A DNA stretch of 64,000 nucleotides from UTCHB3 sp964371075 (GTDB lineage: Bacteria > Bacteroidota > Ignavibacteria > Ignavibacteriales > Ignavibacteriaceae). Shown one piece after another: positions 26,376-33,974 of this stretch (position 1 is its first letter; the number at the start of each line of letters is the position of its first letter). The stretch covers positions 434,001 to 498,000 of the forward strand of contig CAYJKN010000001.1 of NCBI GenBank assembly GCA_964371075.1. Reading direction: 5' to 3'. The position numbers were made by a program, and so were the translations under genes. Below the pieces are notes generated by a model that saw only the letters and a list, made by a program, of their open reading frames with translations, made no database searches and was not told the origin of the DNA.

Positions 26376-27974
26376 TCATTTTATTAACACAATTTTCACG
26401 CTCTTTTTCTTTCCGTTTAAGTTCATATTATCTCTTTCCTTTGTTTCTGATTCTGTTGATTTAAACAACATATCTACTATATAAACCCCTGATGATATGT
26501 TCAGTTCTCTGAGATCAATCTTCTCGGTTGTGATACCGGTTGTAACTTCAACTCCTTTTTTTATCAGTTCCTTTCCTGTTGTATTGAATAATCTTAATTC
26601 TGCATATCCAGTATGATTACTTTTTATTTCAACTGTTATCTCACCTGTCGTTGGATTTGGGTAAGCTGTTAGAGTAATTTCTTCTTTTTTCTCAGTTGTG
26701 ACTTCATCATCTTCAATCGCCATTGCTACTCTCTCACCACTCATGATATAAAAGGTACCTGGTTGAGCATATGTTGTACCATTTGTTCCGATTCCAATAT
26801 CATCAAGTCCGTCACCGTTTACATCACCAACCCTGCCCAGAATGTTGAATGAATTCCCGTAATATCTGATTGGAGTGTCATCAGTTTTGTGCTTACCTCC
26901 CACAAACAGACGGCCAGCTGAACCATCAAGTGAAGATAAAAAGTCTCCGTATCCGTCACCGTTCACATCTCCAACCGATCGGGTATGAACAAATCCATGA
27001 TTCTGTGTGTTATAGCCTTCTTCAGGTACATGGTCTATGTTTCGAGAGCCATAACTTACTGCCATTATGTACCAATATGGATACTTAAACTTTGTATCCC
27101 TTACAATCAGATCTGCTCTTCCATCTTTGTTAATATCTTGTATAATATTGTTAGTTCTTAGGATATTTACAGAATCCAGGAAACTAATAGTGTCTTGAAA
27201 AGAAAAGTCTGATCTGCCAAAAACGAATCTCCTCAAAGCAAAGTTTGTCGGAACTGAAGGGCTTGTGAGAGTAAAAGTCAGATCAGTTCTACCGTCTCCA
27301 TCAAGATCACCACTTGTTATATAAGAACCTTGTATCGCCTCATTTGGATAAAATGTTGCAATCTTATCAGGGATCGAATCCATCTCCGGAGACGAATTGT
27401 ATATCAGAAATGCCCCTTTACCACCATACATGTCGTATGCGTATGCTACCATTTCTTCATAACCGTCCCCGTTGAAATCAACCGGCCAGTCACCTCCCAC
27501 AAATCTTAGATTGCCAATTATCTGTTCAGGTGCTTGAAAAGTTAAATCGGGAATTGTATCCATCGTGGGACCACCAAGATATATCTTTAAGGTCAATGGA
27601 CGGGTATTGAATGTTGTCACTATCAAATCCCTGTATCCGTCTCGATTATAATCACAAGCAGAGACATGATACGGTAGGAATCCGGTAAATGGAATTTCGA
27701 AAACAGGCACGGAATCTACAGGATTACCACCATGAAAAAGCAAAGCTTTTACATTCCAATTAGAAGTAGAAGCTGTAATAAGGACAAAATCATCACAGCC
27801 ATCATCATTCTGATCCCCCATATAGAGGACAGTATTGGGTTGGTAAATATCATATCGTGCAAAGATTATTGAATCAAACTGGGCGCTGGTTTCTGAAACA
27901 AATATGAGAAAGATTATTGAAACCGAAACAAAAAGCTTTTTATGACAAATTTTTATCATGACGATTGATTTCAT
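26376..27974 (-). CDS. FG-GAP/VCBS repeat protein with type IX sorting domain
   Basis: A 532-residue secreted protein. After a signal peptide ending ETSAQ it has about seven FG-GAP-like units with calcium-loop motifs (DQNDDGCDD, DYNRDGYRD, DFNGDGYEE, DLDGDGRTD, DINKDGRAD, DVNGDGYGD, DVNGDGLDD), forming an integrin-alpha-type propeller. The C-terminal 90 residues are a type A Por/T9SS sorting domain: LTAYPNPTTGEITVEI and SSGVYIVDMLFKS, with the usual Lys-rich end. The protein should be exported by Sec and then passed across the outer membrane by T9SS and attached to the surface or released. The ligand is unknown. Confidence 0.85.
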   Translation of the reverse strand: MKSIVMIKICHKKLFVSVSIIFLIFVSETSAQFDSIIFARYDIYQPNTVLYMGDQNDDGCDDFVLITASTSNWNVKALLFHGGNPVDSVPVFEIPFTGFLPYHVSACDYNRDGYRDLIVTTFNTRPLTLKIYLGGPTMDTIPDLTFQAPEQIIGNLRFVGGDWPVDFNGDGYEEMVAYAYDMYGGKGAFLIYNSSPEMDSIPDKIATFYPNEAIQGSYITSGDLDGDGRTDLTFTLTSPSVPTNFALRRFVFGRSDFSFQDTISFLDSVNILRTNNIIQDINKDGRADLIVRDTKFKYPYWYIMAVSYGSRNIDHVPEEGYNTQNHGFVHTRSVGDVNGDGYGDFLSSLDGSAGRLFVGGKHKTDDTPIRYYGNSFNILGRVGDVNGDGLDDIGIGTNGTTYAQPGTFYIMSGERVAMAIEDDEVTTEKKEEITLTAYPNPTTGEITVEIKSNHTGYAELRLFNTTGKELIKKGVEVTTGITTEKIDLRELNISSGVYIVDMLFKSTESETKERDNMNLNGKKKSVKIVLIK

Positions 27975-28176
27975 TGAATATAAAATTAAGATCCTTGAGA
28001 CTAAATTACATCACAGGTGTCAAAATATCAAGAGGTTGATAAAATAAATTTTCGACATTTGGATTCGGGATTGGGATAAATTACAAATTTGTTGTGAGGC
28101 CGGAAGGTACAAACTGTCCGGGTGAGTGAAAAACGATGTGGTATCAGTGAGTCGTTCGAGCTTAAAACCCCTTTAA

Positions 28177-28204
28177 AACAGAAAAGCAGTCCAAAAGGAC
28201 TGCT
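28177..28204 (-). terminator. Rho-independent terminator after tRNA-Leu
   Basis: AGCAGTCC and GGACTGCT form an 8-bp perfect stem with a TTTT loop on the minus strand, followed by TTTCTGTTTT. It lies 12 bases beyond the CCA end of the tRNA, the position expected for the tRNA transcript terminator. Confidence 0.88.
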
Positions 28205-28215
28205 CACTGAATTTC

Positions 28216-28300
<85 letters not shown>

Positions 28301-28361
28301 AGAAATTAGACTACAAATCTAAGGTTTTTTTCGATTTTATGCAAATCTTAAATCGTTTTGT

Positions 28362-28850
28362 CTAATCTTTTTTTAGAAGATCCCGCAGTTCCCGTCTGAA
28401 ATTTCGTTCAAAAACTATATATTTGGCATGGGATTGAGGGTCCAGAATCTCAGATAATGAAGCTATGAACTGATGTTGCATTTGGCGGGTCTGATCCATA
28501 AACTGACCAAATTCCGCTATTTTTGCATTTAGTTCTTTGTTTTTTGAACCGTCTTTATTGTCATCAATCAATTCTTCCATCTCATCGAGAATCCGGTCGG
28601 CTTTTTCATTCCTGTCTTCCATAACTTTTTGATGATCAGCGCGTCTCGAGAAGAGTTTTAACATCGTTTCTTCTTCAAGATTAAGTGTCTCAATAAGCTT
28701 AACCTTTTCAAGTTGCTCAAGTTTTTTCATGGGGTCACCACCACGATTCCGGAATTTACCTCTTCCGCCACCCGGCTGGGCATCTGCTGAACTCACAACA
28801 AGTAAAAGTGCAGTTATAAAAATGAAGATGTATCTCATTATGTTCCTCAA
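28362..28850 (-). CDS. Spy/CpxP-like periplasmic protein
   Basis: A 162-residue protein with a signal peptide ending SSADAQ, a Gly/Arg-rich linker (GGGRGKFRNRGG) and a predominantly helical, charged body with the LTXXQ-like region replaced by LETLNLEEETMLKLFSRR. The length and helical pattern resemble the Spy/CpxP/CnrX-type periplasmic chaperone or metal-sensor family. It overlaps the anti-sigma gene by four bases and is therefore the third gene of the sigma / anti-sigma / periplasmic protein operon, a layout shared with CnrH-CnrY-CnrX. A sensory role for the anti-sigma factor is inferred. Confidence 0.7.
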   Translation of the reverse strand: MRNIMRYIFIFITALLLVVSSADAQPGGGRGKFRNRGGDPMKKLEQLEKVKLIETLNLEEETMLKLFSRRADHQKVMEDRNEKADRILDEMEELIDDNKDGSKNKELNAKIAEFGQFMDQTRQMQHQFIASLSEILDPQSHAKYIVFERNFRRELRDLLKKD

Positions 28851-29563
28851 TTATCTATCGGATTTAATTGTTTAGAAAGCTTTTCAAAATCCTCATCGCT
28901 AAGATTTTGTACAATATCAACAAGTGTTATACCATATTTATCGGCAATCTCAACCAGTGTTGCATCATTTAATTCATAAAGAGCGGTATAAGCATCTTCA
29001 AAATCGGTGTGAGTTGCCAAAACTTCATCATCAACAACTCCCGTTCCGGAGTTTATGATAACGGCTTCCTTTTCTGTATTCTCCATAAAAGGTGCGCTCG
29101 TGGGAGATGTATAAACATATCTTGGTTGTGCCACCGGTTGAACTTCAGCTTTCGAAATATCATCAACCACAGGTTTCTGCGATTCGACCGAGGTTACCAA
29201 CTCTGATGGAGCACTTTTCTGAGTTGTTGACTCAATAGATGTATTTTGCCATGGCTGACCCACAAACAAAACCACCGCAGCGGCTGTTACGATCAATCCA
29301 CTCGCTAATTTCGCAAAAAGTGGAAAAATCATCCGATTTTGTTTTGCAGCCACTTTTTCTCTGAATCGTGGTAACACATTCACAAAATAATCGGTATCCG
29401 GTTCAATCTCCGAGATTGATTTTAGTGTTCCGAGTGATTCCTTCACTTTCAGATATTCTTTATAAAGGATATCATCCTGTTTAAGTTCCAACTCGAAATT
29501 GTCAGAGGCAGCTTTACCCTGTCTGCCGTCCAAGTATTCGTAAATCCGGTTCTTTTTTTCCAT
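28847..29563 (-). CDS. Probable anti-sigma factor (single-pass membrane protein)
   Basis: A 238-residue protein: a cytoplasmic N-terminal region of about 90 residues (MEKKNRIYEYLDGRQGKAA...), one membrane helix (about 82-102, FAKLASGLIVTAAAVVLFVG) and a Ser/Thr/Glu/Val-rich periplasmic tail ending in a segment with two short amphipathic helices (LVEIADKYGITLVDIVQNL). The start overlaps the upstream ECF sigma gene by 50 bases, the classic arrangement for a cognate anti-sigma factor. No zinc-binding HxxxCxxC is visible, so it is not a ZAS-type. Function is inferred from synteny and topology. Confidence 0.72.
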   Translation of the reverse strand: MEKKNRIYEYLDGRQGKAASDNFELELKQDDILYKEYLKVKESLGTLKSISEIEPDTDYFVNVLPRFREKVAAKQNRMIFPLFAKLASGLIVTAAAVVLFVGQPWQNTSIESTTQKSAPSELVTSVESQKPVVDDISKAEVQPVAQPRYVYTSPTSAPFMENTEKEAVIINSGTGVVDDEVLATHTDFEDAYTALYELNDATLVEIADKYGITLVDIVQNLSDEDFEKLSKQLNPIDN

Positions 29564-30098
29564 ACTCTCTCTCCATTAGAGAAGTTACTTTATTTAATGC
29601 GTGAAAATAATTTGCTTTTAAGCCTCCGATGCTCTTCCCCGTCACCTCGGCAATCTCTTCGTAACTTAGTTCGTCGAAGTGGCGCATCACAAAAACTTCC
29701 CGTTGTTTAATCGGCAGTTCTTTTAATACCTTATCGAGCAGCCTGAGCTTCTCTCTGTTTTCTACATCACGAACAACATCTTCGTTCCCTGAAATGTCAG
29801 GCATTTCCTCTTCACCTATCGAAAAGAACCGTTTAACTTTGTTCTTGTTGATCAGGTTGAGAGACCTGGTATATGTAATCCTGAATATCCATGTATATAG
29901 AGATGACTCAAATTTGTAGTCTTTTAATTTCTCGTAAATCACCATCAGCACTTCCTGCAATATATCATCAGCATCGAAGTGATTGCCTGTGAGGCGCCTC
30001 GCATGCCAGTATATCTTTTGCTGATATTTTTTTACAATTAGATTAAAAGCCGACTCATCGCCTCTTAAAAATCTCTTTACAAGTTCTTCGTCAGTCAT
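29514..30098 (-). CDS. ECF-type RNA polymerase sigma factor
   Basis: A 194-residue protein of the RpoE-like sigma-70 family. Region 2 spans about 10-75 (RGDESAFNLIVKKYQQKIYWHARRL, DADDILQEVLMVIYEKL, WIFRITYTRSLNLI) and region 4 about 125-180 (LPIKQREVFVMRHFDELSYEEIAEVTGKSIGGLKANYFHA), separated by a short linker, with no region 1 or 3. The ATG at 30098 is preferred to a TTG three bases before it. Downstream are the anti-sigma gene and a Spy-like gene; divergent to it is another Spy-like gene, probably a regulon member sharing the 160-base intergenic control region. Confidence 0.93.
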   Translation of the reverse strand: MTDEELVKRFLRGDESAFNLIVKKYQQKIYWHARRLTGNHFDADDILQEVLMVIYEKLKDYKFESSLYTWIFRITYTRSLNLINKNKVKRFFSIGEEEMPDISGNEDVVRDVENREKLRLLDKVLKELPIKQREVFVMRHFDELSYEEIAEVTGKSIGGLKANYFHALNKVTSLMEREYGKKEPDLRILGRQTG

Positions 30099-30260
30099 CA
30101 ATACTTATTATTGGATTTTACGATTTGACATTAAAACATTCCATTTGGTTTAAAGTAATATAGTAAATTCTTTACAAATCATCCTTTTAAACCTTTTGCA
30201 TCGCCACAGGTGTCACAGTAACAGAAAGTTGAAAATTTCATAAACACAATGGAGAAATAA

Positions 30261-30788
30261 ATGAAACGCTTAATATTAACATCAGTGCCTACGCTAATCC
30301 TTGCAGTCTTCCTTTCAGGTCTTGCTTTTGCACAACCGGGAATGGATAATCCAAAAGGTGACAGATGTATAAACAAACTGGACCTTACTAAAGATCAGGA
30401 GACCAAAATTGAAGCTCTTAGAATAGAACACCAGAAAAAAATGGTGGATATGAGAGCTGAACTTGAAAAAGCCTTACTCGACAAAAAACAACTGCTCGCC
30501 AAAGGTGATTATTCAAGAAATGACTTTATTAATGTTACCAATAAACTCTCAAAAATAAGAGAGACAATGAATACCTCAAGAGCAAATCACCAGATGGATA
30601 TCTATGATATGCTTGACAAGACCCAGAAGGAAAAATGGAACAGTTTTCAATCTGAACGCCCAGGAAAAGGTGGCAAAGGTTTTAGAGGTTGTGGTAACGG
30701 ACCCGGTAACGGAAAAGGTTTCCACCGTGGCGGTGGCAGAGGTCAAGGTAAAGGAATGGGATACCGTGACGGAAGGTGCTTTAAATAG
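30261..30788 (+). CDS. Spy/CpxP family periplasmic protein with Gly-rich tail
   Basis: A 175-residue protein: signal peptide ending AFAQ, then a helical Spy-type body (about 38-130) with the family LTxxQ motif LTKDQETKIEALR and a second, degenerate copy MLDKTQKEKW, and finally a Gly/Arg/Lys-rich tail with a few Cys and His residues. Spy-like proteins are ATP-independent periplasmic chaperones or metal-binding sensors. GGAG stands before the ATG. It is divergent from the ECF sigma gene with a terminator right after it, so it is likely a target of that sigma factor. Confidence 0.8.
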   Translation: MKRLILTSVPTLILAVFLSGLAFAQPGMDNPKGDRCINKLDLTKDQETKIEALRIEHQKKMVDMRAELEKALLDKKQLLAKGDYSRNDFINVTNKLSKIRETMNTSRANHQMDIYDMLDKTQKEKWNSFQSERPGKGGKGFRGCGNGPGNGKGFHRGGGRGQGKGMGYRDGRCFK

Positions 30789-30820
30789 AATAATCATATT
30801 CCTCCAAAATCATGATTAAC

Positions 30821-30857
30821 AAAAAGACTGTCCACGCTCCTGGACAGTCTTTTTTTG
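30821..30857 (+). terminator. Rho-independent terminator
   Basis: AAAAAGACTGTCCA and TGGACAGTCTTTTT form a stem of about 14 pairs with a six-base loop, followed by further T, 33 bases after the Spy-like stop codon. It separates that gene from the esterase gene. Confidence 0.9.
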
Positions 30858-30899
30858 TTTATTTTTACATATCAGATATTAATTTGGAATAGATCAAAA

Positions 30900-31598
30900 A
30901 TGTTTAAATATTCACCCCTCTTTTTGTTAATTATAACCACCTTTGTGTCAGCCCAAATCATGAAACCCGAAAAATTTTCGAGGAAAATTGATCTTGAAGT
31001 CGGATATGACTATCTCGCCTACCTGCCCGATGGATATGACGACACCTCAAAAAACTTCCCACTTTTAATATTCCTTCATGGTTCAGGGGAAAGAGGAAAC
31101 GATCTTGAGAAAGTTAAAGTTCACGGAGTACCAAAACATATTGAAAAAGGAGAAAAATTCCCGTTTATAGTTATAGCTCCACAATGTAAACCCAAACAAT
31201 GGTGGAAGGGACACGAACTTGTCGCTCTTCTTGACCATATAGAATCAAAATACAGAGTGGATAAATCAAGAATTTATGTGACGGGATTGAGTATGGGTGG
31301 ATTTGGTACATGGTCGTTGGCGCTGGAAGCACCAAACCGCATTGCAGCTATAATTCCTGTATGTGGTGGTGGACTCCCCCATCGCATCTGCGAAACTGGA
31401 GGAGTCCCCGTTTGGGCATTCCACGGAGACCAGGATTTTGTAGTTCCTCTATCAGAATCCGAGAGGATGATAGAAGCCTCAAAAAAATGTGGAATTGAAG
31501 CAACATTAACCATTTACAAAGGAGTAAACCACAATTCGTGGGATGCCACCTATGCAAATCCTGAAATTTATGAATGGTTGTTAAAACATAAAAGATAA
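30900..31598 (+). CDS. Secreted alpha/beta-hydrolase esterase
   Basis: A 232-residue protein with a signal peptide ending in SAQ (near residue 19). It has the alpha/beta-hydrolase fold of the PHB-depolymerase/phospholipase-carboxylesterase type: oxyanion region FLHGSGERGND, nucleophile elbow GLSMGGFGTW (Ser is nucleophile), acid in WAFHGDQDFVVP and His in KGVNHNSWDA. The substrate is likely a small ester; some relatives act on feruloyl or acetyl groups of polysaccharides. The ATG at 30900 is chosen; an upstream TTG frame would start within the terminator. It converges on the GH97 gene with only seven bases between. Confidence 0.85.
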   Translation: MFKYSPLFLLIITTFVSAQIMKPEKFSRKIDLEVGYDYLAYLPDGYDDTSKNFPLLIFLHGSGERGNDLEKVKVHGVPKHIEKGEKFPFIVIAPQCKPKQWWKGHELVALLDHIESKYRVDKSRIYVTGLSMGGFGTWSLALEAPNRIAAIIPVCGGGLPHRICETGGVPVWAFHGDQDFVVPLSESERMIEASKKCGIEATLTIYKGVNHNSWDATYANPEIYEWLLKHKR

Positions 31599-31605
31599 AT
31601 TTTAC

Positions 31606-33702
31606 CTATTTGATGCTTATTGCAACTCCACCCGATCTTGCAAGTTTAACTTTAATTTTTGATTCGGATGTGACGGTTTTTGTCTCAATTTTGTACAACA
31701 TTGGGTTTTCATCCCAACTTGCGCCGTCACCATCCATATATAATTTAGCTGTGAATGAGGTTCCTTTTGGCAGAAAATCGAAAGATATTTCCATCTCTCT
31801 CTCATTTTCATCGGTTATTCCTCCAATGAACCACTCATTAATTCCTTTCGCTTTTCGTGCTATCAGGAGATAATCTCCGGGTTCAGCCGAAAGTACTTTT
31901 GTATCATCCCACTCCACCGCTACATCTTTAATAAATTGAAATGCATCGAGGAATCTTTCATAGTTTTCAGGAAGATCCGCTGCCATCTGCAATGGACTAT
32001 ACATAGTTACATACAGAGCCAATTGTTTCACTAAAGTTGTGTGCACCTGAAACTTGCTACCGGGAGTGTAATAATCCATTTTAGTCTGAAAAATCCCCGG
32101 AGTGTAATCCATTCCACCCCCCATTATCCGGGTGAAAGGTAAAATTGTTTCGTGCTCAGGCGGATTTCCCCGGCTCCAACCATTAAATTCATTTCCACGG
32201 GCAGCTTCGGCAGAAATCCAGTTTGGCCAGGTTCTGCTTTGCCCTGTAGGACGATGTGACTCGTGAGAATTTACCATTATTTTATATTGAGCAGCCTTTT
32301 CAGCTACCCTGAAATAATGAGAGACCATCCATTGCCCATCATGCATTTCACCTCTGGGTATAATTCTGCCAACATATCCAGTCTTTACAGCGTCGTATCC
32401 ATTATCTTTCATGAACCTGAAGGCTTCATCAAGTCTTCTCTCGTAATTTGTTGCAGATGCACTCGTCTCATGGTGCATTATCAATTTTACTCCCTTACTT
32501 GCAGCGTACCTTTGAAGTTCTTTTACATCAAAATCAGGATATGGGGTAACAAAATCGAAAACATTCTCTTTCCAGTTTCCAAACCAGTCTTCCCAACCAA
32601 CATTCCATCCCTCAACCAAAACACCTGCAAAACCATTTTTTGCAGCAAAATCGATATAATATTTGGTTCGTTCTGTGGTTGCTCCGTGTCTGCCGTTTGG
32701 TTTCACTTTCGACCAGTCGATTTCACCCAATTTAATATTATTGATATCGGAGTAGTTCCAGCTTGATTTATTAACATGTAATTCCCACCAGATACCCACA
32801 TATTTTTGTCCTTTTATCCAACTCACATCGCTGATTTTTGAAGGTTCATTCAGATTGAGAACCATCCTGGAGGTCAAAATATTTTCAGCCTTTTTTGAAA
32901 CGATTATTGTTCTCCATGGGGTTGAACAAGGCGCCTGCATGTATGCAATATTTCCAACAGCATCGGGAGCAAACGCTGTTTTAAGCGAGAATTCTGATTT
33001 ATCAACTAACAGATGCATCACGGGGTAATTGGTTACGGCAGCTTCAAAAATATTGATGTAAACTCCATTATCACTTTTCATCATCAACGGGGTTTGCACT
33101 GCATTATGAGCAATGATTCTTCGAGTGCTTATTTCAAAAAATCCCTGTCCTTTTTCAGCATCCACTTCACTCAGCTTACTCGTCATATAAGGATATTCAT
33201 TACTGTCGAAATCACCCGGAATCCAAAATGTTTTATGATCACCCGTTAATCTGAACTCCGTTTTCTCTCCCATCATGGTAAAATATCTTTGGTTTTCCAT
33301 TTGCGGGAATTCATATCTGAACCCAAGTCCATCATTAAACAGCCGGAAAACAATTGACATCTCTTTTTTTGAATCTATATTTTGGAGGGTCACAGTGAAC
33401 TGATTATAGTTGTTTCTAATCTCCTTTTCTTCACCCAATACAGGTTGCCATGTTTCATCAAAATTTGAATTTTGGGTGGAAACAATTGCAAGATCATCGA
33501 TAAACCCTGGATCATCCTTGATCATAATTCCCAAAGCCGATTCTTTGATCACATACTCCTTATCAAGTTTAAGAGTGTAATAGGGTATTCCCCCTTTACT
33601 CATCATAAAATCAAATTCAAGTCTCCCGTCCGGAGATTTAAGTGCCTGGCTGAGAATCAATCCATTAACAACAATTATCAGCATTAATATTTTTTTAATC
33701 AT
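31606..33702 (-). CDS. Glycoside hydrolase family 97 (alpha-glucosidase-like)
   Basis: A 698-residue secreted enzyme (signal peptide MIKKILMLIIVVNGLILSQ). It has the three-part GH97 layout: N-terminal beta-sandwich (about 20-270), central TIM barrel (about 290-560) and C-terminal beta-domain. Diagnostic segments are VGIWWELHVNKSSW, DAVKTGYVGRIIPRGEMHDGQWM, IMVNSHESHRPTGQSRTWPN and AARGNEFNGWSRG, holding the glutamates that bind calcium and act as base. A glycine stands where retaining members have a nucleophilic aspartate, which suggests the inverting, SusB-like alpha-glucosidase type. There is no sorting tail; location is probably periplasmic. No SusCD pair is adjacent. Confidence 0.92.
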   Translation of the reverse strand: MIKKILMLIIVVNGLILSQALKSPDGRLEFDFMMSKGGIPYYTLKLDKEYVIKESALGIMIKDDPGFIDDLAIVSTQNSNFDETWQPVLGEEKEIRNNYNQFTVTLQNIDSKKEMSIVFRLFNDGLGFRYEFPQMENQRYFTMMGEKTEFRLTGDHKTFWIPGDFDSNEYPYMTSKLSEVDAEKGQGFFEISTRRIIAHNAVQTPLMMKSDNGVYINIFEAAVTNYPVMHLLVDKSEFSLKTAFAPDAVGNIAYMQAPCSTPWRTIIVSKKAENILTSRMVLNLNEPSKISDVSWIKGQKYVGIWWELHVNKSSWNYSDINNIKLGEIDWSKVKPNGRHGATTERTKYYIDFAAKNGFAGVLVEGWNVGWEDWFGNWKENVFDFVTPYPDFDVKELQRYAASKGVKLIMHHETSASATNYERRLDEAFRFMKDNGYDAVKTGYVGRIIPRGEMHDGQWMVSHYFRVAEKAAQYKIMVNSHESHRPTGQSRTWPNWISAEAARGNEFNGWSRGNPPEHETILPFTRIMGGGMDYTPGIFQTKMDYYTPGSKFQVHTTLVKQLALYVTMYSPLQMAADLPENYERFLDAFQFIKDVAVEWDDTKVLSAEPGDYLLIARKAKGINEWFIGGITDENEREMEISFDFLPKGTSFTAKLYMDGDGASWDENPMLYKIETKTVTSESKIKVKLARSGGVAISIK

Positions 33703-33780
33703 TTTTTTGTTTTTATATAATTATTGAATAAAATAGTTCTTTTTCTCTCCCTGCGAATGAGTAGTTATGGGTAATTTACA

Positions 33781-33949
33781 CCAATAGTCCCGTTAAATCG
33801 GGACTATTGGTTTTAATATCACGGCTTCATTGCCGCCGAATAAATTTCCCGATGAATCGGGACTATTGGCTTAGGGCTCCTTTTTCTCCGAATGAATTCG
33901 GATGCTATTGGTCGATTTCTTTCGGGACTTTAGACCAATGGCATTGGGT
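33781..33949. repeat. Mosaic of short hairpins and CTATTGG modules
   Basis: Three good inverted repeats are spread over about 125 bases: CCAATAGTCCCG / CGGGACTATTGG (33781-33792 with 33799-33810), TCCCGAT-GA-ATCGGGA (33847-33862), and TCCGAAT-GA-ATTCGGA (33887-33902). After each second arm comes ACTATTGG or GCTATTGG, and CCAATGG closes the block around 33935. All tie the same motif to a hairpin. It separates the FG-GAP/sorting-domain gene from GH97, whose transcription start should lie in or close to it. No terminator-type T-run follows on either strand. Confidence 0.75.
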
Positions 33950-33974
33950 TTCAACCAAATGAAAATGGCAAGTC

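Noticed and set aside
30855..30899. Earlier TTG start of the esterase
   Set aside because: It would lie in the preceding terminator; the ATG at 30900 directly precedes a good signal peptide.
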